Assembly (NCBI GenBank): GCA_017744515.1 | Contig: JAGIBF010000021.1 | Location: 21,981-85,980, forward strand | DNA from: Niastella sp. | GTDB lineage: Bacteria > Bacteroidota > Bacteroidia > Chitinophagales > Chitinophagaceae | Length of the DNA: 64,000 nt | Direction: 5' to 3' | Part shown: positions 57,274-64,000 of the stretch, in pieces | Numbering within the stretch: the stretch's first letter is position 1 | Layout of the letters: the number at the start of each line of letters is the position of its first letter | Made by a program: the position numbers and the translations under genes | The notes under the pieces: model-generated | Told to the model about the DNA's origin: nothing | The model's database searches: none | The model's input: the letters and a program-made list of their open reading frames with translations, nothing else

Positions 57274-58266
57274 TTAAACATTTTCTACCGGACTTAGGAG
57301 AACATTGCCCGTTAGAATATCCTGATTTAGCAATACACACATAGCTGCATATAATTCAGGCAATTGTATCTTAAAAGAGGTAGGACGTTCGAAGAAATTC
57401 TCTACACACACGGCCCAAAACTCCTCGTAGCGCGTAGCAGCATAGCGCCCCAGGAAGCCACCGGTATGGTCCGATTGCATATCCTCGAACACAGCACGGC
57501 CGGTTCTTGAAAAACGTACAAACCTGTCATGAAAATCATCATCCCGGCCATCCTCCACATTAAAGTTCACATACGCCAGCGCGTGAGCCATTTCGTGGAG
57601 ACCTACATTATCACCATCCTGGTAATTGTCATAACCCTTCAAAAAATTACTCCACGACAAATAGATCCCATCATGCGTCACATGCCCCTGGAAAGGCACA
57701 CTGTTGAAACCATAATGATAATCATGGTGCATCACATATATCTTTTCAAAATGCTCCATCAGGTAATGTTCCAATCCGAAAGTAAGTTGTACAGCAGTGG
57801 CGCTGATGAGTAGCGGCATGCGTTCTTCAGGAGCGATCTCTACGTATTCAAATTGCTTGGTGGTCATGAACACTACCGTGCGGCGCACAAACCTTTCCTG
57901 TTCAGCAGGCGGCAGGTTGCGGTAATAAGGCAGGTATTGCTGAAGAATAGCGTGATAGTCAATTTGCTTGTCGTCATAAACCCCCTTCGCCTTCAGAGAA
58001 TAGAAAAACAAGCGCAGTCGCTGCGGAAAGCGGGGAAAAAACAACCTGATCAAAAGAACACCCATGAAAATGCCAAACAGCCAGTTGCCCACCCAATCAG
58101 CCCTGTATTGCTGCTTCCCGGTCATAACATGCACGCGCTGAAGCAGCAAAGCTGTATCTGTCCGGACAGGCTCTTGCACCGTGCGGTAAACAGTATCCCC
58201 CTGGAAGCCCATCAATATATAAGTAGAATCCTGCGGCATGAGCCTAAAATAATCATTTCCGGTCAC
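57274..58266 (-). CDS. M90/MtfA-like zinc metallopeptidase, paralogue of the neighbour
   Basis: HEMAHALAYVNF; MPLLISATAVQLTFGLEHY...HYGFNSVPFQGHVTHDGIYLSWSNFLKG parallels 56251-57096. Confidence 0.82.
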   Translation of the reverse strand: MTGNDYFRLMPQDSTYILMGFQGDTVYRTVQEPVRTDTALLLQRVHVMTGKQQYRADWVGNWLFGIFMGVLLIRLFFPRFPQRLRLFFYSLKAKGVYDDKQIDYHAILQQYLPYYRNLPPAEQERFVRRTVVFMTTKQFEYVEIAPEERMPLLISATAVQLTFGLEHYLMEHFEKIYVMHHDYHYGFNSVPFQGHVTHDGIYLSWSNFLKGYDNYQDGDNVGLHEMAHALAYVNFNVEDGRDDDFHDRFVRFSRTGRAVFEDMQSDHTGGFLGRYAATRYEEFWAVCVENFFERPTSFKIQLPELYAAMCVLLNQDILTGNVLLSPVENV

Positions 58267-58300
58267 CCCGGTCAGCAGCGCAAGGATACCTGTTTTCTGT

Positions 58301-58308
58301 TACCTTTG
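58301..58308 (+). promoter_or_regulatory. Candidate -7 box (TACCTTTG) upstream of aspS
   Basis: Matches TAnnTTTG; -33 element not clear. Confidence 0.4.
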
Positions 58309-58469
58309 CCCCTCACTGTTCAAAAGTGACCAATTGAAATTTGAATATTGAATACTAACAGTTTACAGATGCCTGGCCGGCATTTTCAGGCCGGTAGGAA
58401 CAGGTTCCGTAAACAACGTTCCATTTCAGTATTCATTGTAACCAGCAAAAACATTAAATAAAAAATAGG

Positions 58470-60299
58470 ATGTACAGAACGCATACCTGTGGCGAACTAC
58501 GGTTAGCACAGGCCGGCCAGGAAGTAACACTCGCCGGTTGGATACAGACGGTCAGGAAATTCGGCAGCATCACATTCGCTGATCTGCGCGACCGGTACGG
58601 CATTACCCAACTGTTATTTGCGGAAGAACTGAATCCCGTGCTGGATCAACAGCCGCTGGGACGTGAATTCGTTGTACAAGTTGTGGGACAGGTAACAGAA
58701 CGCACCAATAAAAACCCCAACCTGCCAACCGGAGATGTAGAAATCAAGGTAAAGTCATTCACTATTCTCAATAAATCGGTAACACCGCCCTTCACGATAC
58801 AGGACGAAACAGACGGAGGCGATGACCTGCGCATGAAGTTCAGGTACCTCGACCTGCGCCGCAATGCGGTAAAAAAGAACCTGGAATTGCGCTATGCAGT
58901 CAACCGGGCAGCCAGGAACTACCTCCATGAACAAAACTTCATGGACCTCGAGACACCCTTCCTCATCAAGAGTACGCCCGAAGGCGCCCGCGACTTCGTG
59001 GTACCCTCTCGTATGAACCCTGGTCAGTTCTATGCATTGCCCCAATCGCCCCAAACCTTCAAGCAGCTCCTGATGGTGAGCGGTTACGACCGTTACTACC
59101 AGGTAGTAAAATGCTTTCGCGATGAGGACCTGCGTGCTGACCGTCAGCCGGAGTTCACACAGATCGACTGCGAAATGAGCTTCGTGGAGCAGGAAGACAT
59201 CCTCAATATGTTTGAAGGCATGATCAAACATATCTTCAAGACCGTAAAGAACATCGACTATACAGAGACAGTACAACGGATGACCTGGGAAGACGCCATG
59301 TGGCAATATGGCAATGACAAACCCGATATCCGCTTCGGCATGTCACTGCTGAATATTAAATCAGCTTTCTCCAAAGAACATGAGGCAAGGGCAAAGAAAG
59401 AACTGATTGCCGGCGTCGACTTCAAAGTATTCAACGATGCAGAGACGGTGGTAGCTATCGCTGTTCCCGGCTGTGCAGAATATACCCGCAAGCAAACAGA
59501 TGAACTGACCGACTGGGTAAAACGTCCGCAGATCGGCATGCAGGGATTGGTATTTATCAAATGCAATGCAGACGGCACCTATAAAAGTAGCGTAGACAAA
59601 TTCTTTACCGAAGACAAACTGAAAGCCATTGCCGATGCTGCCGGCGCCAAAGCTGGCGACCTGGTATTGATACTGGCTGGACTGGAAGAGCGCACACGCA
59701 AAGCAATGAGTGAGCTGCGCCTCGAAATGGGCGAAAGATTGGGATTGCGCAGAAAAGATGAGTTTAAATTACTGTGGGTGCTCGACTTCCCGCTGTTTGA
59801 ATACGCCGAAGAAGACAACCGCTGGGTAGCCCGCCACCATCCATTCACAGCGCCCAAGCCCGATCAGATAGCTACTATGATCGATAACAACCCCGTTATC
59901 GAGAACGCAGCAGAATATCTTAAGCACCCTTATGCCAATATCAAGGCCAATGCCTACGACATGGTATTGAATGGTAATGAAATTGGTGGTGGCTCCATCC
60001 GGATCTTCCAACGCGACCTGCAGGAGAAGATGTTTGCCGCATTGGGCATGAGCAAAGAAGAAGCCCTGCACAAATTTGGGTTCCTGCTCGGCGCCTTCGA
60101 ATACGGTGCGCCTCCACATGGCGGTATTGCATTCGGTTTCGACCGTCTGTGCGCAATCCTCGGTGGCAGCGAAAGCATCCGTGACTTCATCGCATTCCCC
60201 AAGAACAATAGCGGTCGCGACGTAATGCTCGATGCTCCATCGTCTATCGACAATAAACAACTGGACGAATTACAGATCAGGTTGAACTTGAAAGCCTGA
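58470..60299 (+). CDS. aspS: Aspartyl-tRNA synthetase
   Basis: [71 protein letters not shown]. Confidence 0.96.
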   Translation: MYRTHTCGELRLAQAGQEVTLAGWIQTVRKFGSITFADLRDRYGITQLLFAEELNPVLDQQPLGREFVVQVVGQVTERTNKNPNLPTGDVEIKVKSFTILNKSVTPPFTIQDETDGGDDLRMKFRYLDLRRNAVKKNLELRYAVNRAARNYLHEQNFMDLETPFLIKSTPEGARDFVVPSRMNPGQFYALPQSPQTFKQLLMVSGYDRYYQVVKCFRDEDLRADRQPEFTQIDCEMSFVEQEDILNMFEGMIKHIFKTVKNIDYTETVQRMTWEDAMWQYGNDKPDIRFGMSLLNIKSAFSKEHEARAKKELIAGVDFKVFNDAETVVAIAVPGCAEYTRKQTDELTDWVKRPQIGMQGLVFIKCNADGTYKSSVDKFFTEDKLKAIADAAGAKAGDLVLILAGLEERTRKAMSELRLEMGERLGLRRKDEFKLLWVLDFPLFEYAEEDNRWVARHHPFTAPKPDQIATMIDNNPVIENAAEYLKHPYANIKANAYDMVLNGNEIGGGSIRIFQRDLQEKMFAALGMSKEEALHKFGFLLGAFEYGAPPHGGIAFGFDRLCAILGGSESIRDFIAFPKNNSGRDVMLDAPSSIDNKQLDELQIRLNLKA

Positions 60300-60355
60300 A
60301 CGGTTTAGGCGGGAGAAGGGGTTATTAGAAACAGATAAGAAGACTTACAACATAC

Positions 60356-60397
60356 AAGGTACAAGAGCAGGTAACACTCCTTGTACCTTTTTCTTTT
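60356..60397 (+). terminator. Rho-independent terminator downstream of aspS
   Basis: aaggtacaag...cttgtacctt followed by tttcttttt. Confidence 0.75.
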
Positions 60398-60435
60398 TAG
60401 CAATAAGAATAGAAAGCGTAAATAGTATCTATAGC

Positions 60436-61095
60436 TTAATCGATTAGTTTGTTGCGCATTCCGTACATGATCAGGCCGGCGATTGTTTTAGCACCTACTT
60501 TGGACTTCATGTTCTGACGGATCGTCTCTACAGTCCGGGGGCTCAGAAATATCTCTTTGGAAATCTCTTCGGTGGTCTTGTCTTCGGCCAGCAGTTTCAA
60601 AATACGAACTTCTTTCTCTGAGAACTTAACGGGGTTGGGGTAAAACTGCCTCACCTGCTTCTTGGTTTGCAGCTTAGATAAAACAGCTTTGTTTACCAGG
60701 TCGTTGAAATAAAAGTCATCATTCATGCAGGTCAGGATAGCCTGGTAGATCTCCTCGGGGTCTGATGTCTTGGTGAGATAGGCATTAGCGCCCATTTCCA
60801 TCATCTTGGTGATCATTTCCTGATCGTCATACATGGTAAGTACAATGATCTTTACATCACTATACTCTTTGCGGAGAATGCCGATAGCATTAACCCCATC
60901 CATTTCAGGCATCCGGATATCCATCAGCAGCACGTCGGGCTTCTTCAATTGCATTTTGTGCATCAGGTCCTTGCCATCTTCGGCTTCCCAAAGGATTCTT
61001 AGGTATTCCTTACCTTTCAGAGCCATTCTAATACCATCACGGAAGATTTTGTGGTCGTCCGCGAGCGAAACTTTGATTACCAGTTCAGCACTCAT
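60436..61095 (-). CDS. NarL/FixJ-family LuxR-type response regulator
   Basis: VSLADDHKIFRDGIRMAL, VLLMDIRMPEMDG; C-terminal HTH EKEVRILKLLAEDKTTEEISKEIFLSPRTVETIRQNM. Confidence 0.94.
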   Translation of the reverse strand: MSAELVIKVSLADDHKIFRDGIRMALKGKEYLRILWEAEDGKDLMHKMQLKKPDVLLMDIRMPEMDGVNAIGILRKEYSDVKIIVLTMYDDQEMITKMMEMGANAYLTKTSDPEEIYQAILTCMNDDFYFNDLVNKAVLSKLQTKKQVRQFYPNPVKFSEKEVRILKLLAEDKTTEEISKEIFLSPRTVETIRQNMKSKVGAKTIAGLIMYGMRNKLID

Positions 61096-61987
61096 AGTTG
61101 TAGGCGGGTTTGGCGTATTAACGGGTTATTAGGCTACATAAATATTTGGATTATGGTCCACAACTCCAATTGCCAGGGATAATACCGTTACAAGCTCACA
61201 AGGCGACCCTGTGCAGGCAATTTCGTGTAAAAAAATTACCTGACCGACACAACAGTAGTTAGTTGATTATTATCAATCGGAGTTTTTCGAACCGGGGATA
61301 TTGAACTTTTACGTTCAGCCCTGTAAATACTGAACGCATAAAAACGAGCAAAAGTGCTCTTGACCTATATAAAGTATCCGGTTATTTTTGTTTTGAAGTT
61401 GATTGGTGGAAGGATAGGCAACCTCTCATATCCAATGTCCTGAGTTACCGTCCAGAAAAAATTTCCAATTTATCTTATGTAAAACCAGTCAAATCCAATA
61501 TCAGTCAACTTCTTCTTTCTTCTGTTTGTTGAATCTACCTCACCGTTTGTTGAAGCTTACCCTCAAGTCAGTCACCATGTCAAGTGCTACCTTTCCGGAA
61601 ATATACCATTAAAAGCCGGGGAGAGAAAAACAGCACAATATTTGTAGCTTATCCAACCAGATAGTCCCGTTTTTAAAATCCACTTACCACTAAGTATTTA
61701 TACTTATCCACATTTTGCCTCGTTTTGTTAATAACCTTACTCAATTCGTAACTCTACTCATCCAAAACGCGCATTCTACGTTAGTAAAAATACTGTGTTA
61801 TTCTCGCGATTTTACTCGTTTTTGCCTCGTACACTTACTACCCGAATCCTCGCAAATCCACTACAGCATTGAATTGTAGGCAATTTAATCCATTTTAACC
61901 ATCCATGCTACCCGTTGTCCACCTTTTTTTTTTGGAGGTTTTTTGGTGTTCCAAACTACTATTCTAAACCTCTAAAAACTTACTACT

Positions 61988-62362
61988 ATGATGCAAAATG
62001 AACTCATCACCAAGCGTCCTATGGCTGAAATCGGTGAGGAAGTTGGCTATCAACTGGGAACTGAATTTATCTCTAACTACCGGAATGCCAATCCAAATGA
62101 GACCCTCTCTTACGTAATTGGCAAGAACATTATCGAAAAAATCCTGGCTCAACCTGGCTGTGAAGGCATTCACTTCTACAATGCTATCAACGAGTACGGT
62201 AAAAAGACCCTGGTTTACGTAGGTATCGACAAAGACGGCAAGAACATTTTCGAATACACTGCCGTAAATAACGAAGGTAATATTACGAACGAAGGTGGTA
62301 TCGTTGGCGACAGAACTGACGGCGACGGCGAATCATGGTGGAAATGGATCTTCGGCTGGTAA
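61988..62362 (+). CDS. Small hypothetical protein with Trp-rich C-terminus
   Basis: 124 aa; ends GDGESWWKWIFGW; GGAGG-like sequence upstream but ~50 bp away. Confidence 0.65.
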   Translation: MMQNELITKRPMAEIGEEVGYQLGTEFISNYRNANPNETLSYVIGKNIIEKILAQPGCEGIHFYNAINEYGKKTLVYVGIDKDGKNIFEYTAVNNEGNITNEGGIVGDRTDGDGESWWKWIFGW

Positions 62363-62432
62363 AAAAGTCTTTTTTCCTGATTACTTGACTATTAAGCAAA
62401 TGCCGTTTATATTTGAGAAACTTTAAAAGGCA

Positions 62433-63119
62433 TTGTTACTTAAAATATTAAGTGGCTTTTCGGGAATCTTACCCATAGTTTTTTTTCTTGTCTTCTTTAA
62501 AAGAAATAATGAGAAAAAACTATGGGTAATTTTTGTGTACGTCTTACTGTCTTTTATTGTTGATAATGCGATCCTCTCTTTTCCCAAAGACTCGCAGATA
62601 AAATTCTACTTCTTTAGTTTTTTTACGGTCGTAGAATACACAGTGTTTTCCATATTCCTTTATCTCAATTTCAAATCTGCGAGAATAAAGAAGGTCATCC
62701 TGGGTGCCATTCCGCTCTTTTACATCATAGTTTCCTATTACATTATCAATAAAAACGAAACCAACTATTTTGACGCTATTCCGGCTTCCCTGGAATCTAT
62801 ACTCATCATTATTTTCTCTGTGTGCTTCTTCTTTGAACAGATCAGGGATATGGAAGTGTCATTCATCTATTCTTCCAAAACCTTTTGGATCATCGTAGCC
62901 ATACTCGTTTACATGTCGGCAACCTTCTTCCTGTTCGTTTCTGCCGAGTTTGTTTCACAGGAAGAAAGACGCTCCTATTGGTTTATCAACTCGATCTCTA
63001 ACTTAATTAAACATATATTATTAACCGTTGCGTTCATTATTCCTAATCATAAACCACGCCCTTTGAGCGAACACTCTTATGATGATAGAATATTTGACTA
63101 TGAAGAACCGGCCCACTAA
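62433..63119 (+). CDS. Hypothetical multi-TM membrane protein
   Basis: 228 aa, strongly hydrophobic; TTG start uncertain. Confidence 0.65.
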   Translation: MLLKILSGFSGILPIVFFLVFFKRNNEKKLWVIFVYVLLSFIVDNAILSFPKDSQIKFYFFSFFTVVEYTVFSIFLYLNFKSARIKKVILGAIPLFYIIVSYYIINKNETNYFDAIPASLESILIIIFSVCFFFEQIRDMEVSFIYSSKTFWIIVAILVYMSATFFLFVSAEFVSQEERRSYWFINSISNLIKHILLTVAFIIPNHKPRPLSEHSYDDRIFDYEEPAH

Positions 63120-63153
63120 CCCATAAAACCCAACCCTGCCCACAAGGCACACC

Positions 63154-63993
63154 ATGCTGTTGCTGCAACTCAATAACCCTGAAAGTCCTGTCTCCCTGGT
63201 ACTATTTTTCGGTACTGTAGGTATGTTGGCGCTTACCATCGGGCTTATTGTGTTCATCATCTTCCACCAGCGAAAAGTGATCAGGTACCAGATGCGCCTC
63301 CAGCGCCTGGAGCAGGAACAGCAAAAAATGCTGCTCAACGCCTCCATCCGCCTGCAGGAAGAAGAACGCCAGCGCATTGCCGCCGATCTCCATGATGATG
63401 CCGGCCCCCTCCTTGCTACTGCCCGTCTTTACCTCAACGAAAACCTGGTGAATCTGGACAAGACTACCCAGTTGCAGAGCATTTACAACGCCAAACAGAT
63501 TATCGACGATACCATACAGCTGATCCGTAATATCTCCCACAGCCTGATGCCCCCTACCCTAAAAAACTTCGGGCTCGAATCGGCTGTCAATGACCTTTTC
63601 CAAAAGATCAGCGGCTCCGGCAGCATGAATGCCAGCTGCCGATTCCACGATTACCGCGAACGCCTCCACCCCGACCAGGAGCTCATCATCTTCCGCGTTA
63701 TACAAGAGCTCGTAAATAATATCCTGAAACACAGTAATGCCAGCTTTATACACCTTACCCAAAACCTGGGAGGCAATAAACTATACATCCGCTTGCACCA
63801 TGATGGCCGGGGGATCACACAAAACGACTTTGAGAAACTCAATAAAAGCAATGTGGGACTGGGATTGAAGAATATCCAAAGCCGGCTTAAATTACTGCAG
63901 GGACGTATCTTTTTTGAAAAAGATATGTCACAAACTTATTATAAGGTGACGATAGAAATTCCGAAGCTGGAAGAAGAACCTGCAGCCGAGTAG
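63154..63993 (+). CDS. Sensor histidine kinase (NarX-type, HisKA_3)
   Basis: EEERQRIAADLHDDAGPLLATARLYL; VIQELVNNILKHSNAS; GLGLKNIQSRLKLLQG. Confidence 0.92.
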   Translation: MLLLQLNNPESPVSLVLFFGTVGMLALTIGLIVFIIFHQRKVIRYQMRLQRLEQEQQKMLLNASIRLQEEERQRIAADLHDDAGPLLATARLYLNENLVNLDKTTQLQSIYNAKQIIDDTIQLIRNISHSLMPPTLKNFGLESAVNDLFQKISGSGSMNASCRFHDYRERLHPDQELIIFRVIQELVNNILKHSNASFIHLTQNLGGNKLYIRLHHDGRGITQNDFEKLNKSNVGLGLKNIQSRLKLLQGRIFFEKDMSQTYYKVTIEIPKLEEEPAAE

Positions 63994-64000
63994 GTAACTT

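Noticed and set aside
58755-59306. 183-aa minus-strand ORF within aspS
   Set aside because: Shadow ORF of a highly conserved synthetase.

Overview
Chromosomal window that looks like a Bacteroidota (Chitinophagaceae-like) genome: SusC/SusD pair, DUF4476, LytTR two-component genes, TAnnTTTG-type -7 boxes. It is mostly core and metabolic genes: deoC, malic enzyme/PTA fusion, sucD, aspS, MlaE/MlaF-like ABC genes, a 2046-aa alpha-2-macroglobulin, amidohydrolases, and a B1-type metallo-beta-lactamase. No tRNA, rRNA, CRISPR array or prophage was recognised by eye. The best candidate for an under-described system is the minus-strand operon at ~49.2-56.1 kb: a divergent SpeD-like pyruvoyl decarboxylase, a duplicated zinc-ribbon/DUF4178 membrane protein, a 52-aa membrane protein missing from the ORF track, DUF350, a membrane-embedded spermidine-synthase-like enzyme, an exported FAD amine-oxidase-like protein, and a His-rich multi-TM protein. 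Two tandem M90/MtfA-like metallopeptidases lie just upstream. Other notable structure: a perfect palindromic operator in front of a GntR/double-ABC operon, five copies of a dispersed ~45-90 bp palindromic element at gene 3' ends (two supply the stop codon), and an 11-bp tandem repeat array. Family calls come from motif recognition, not database searches.
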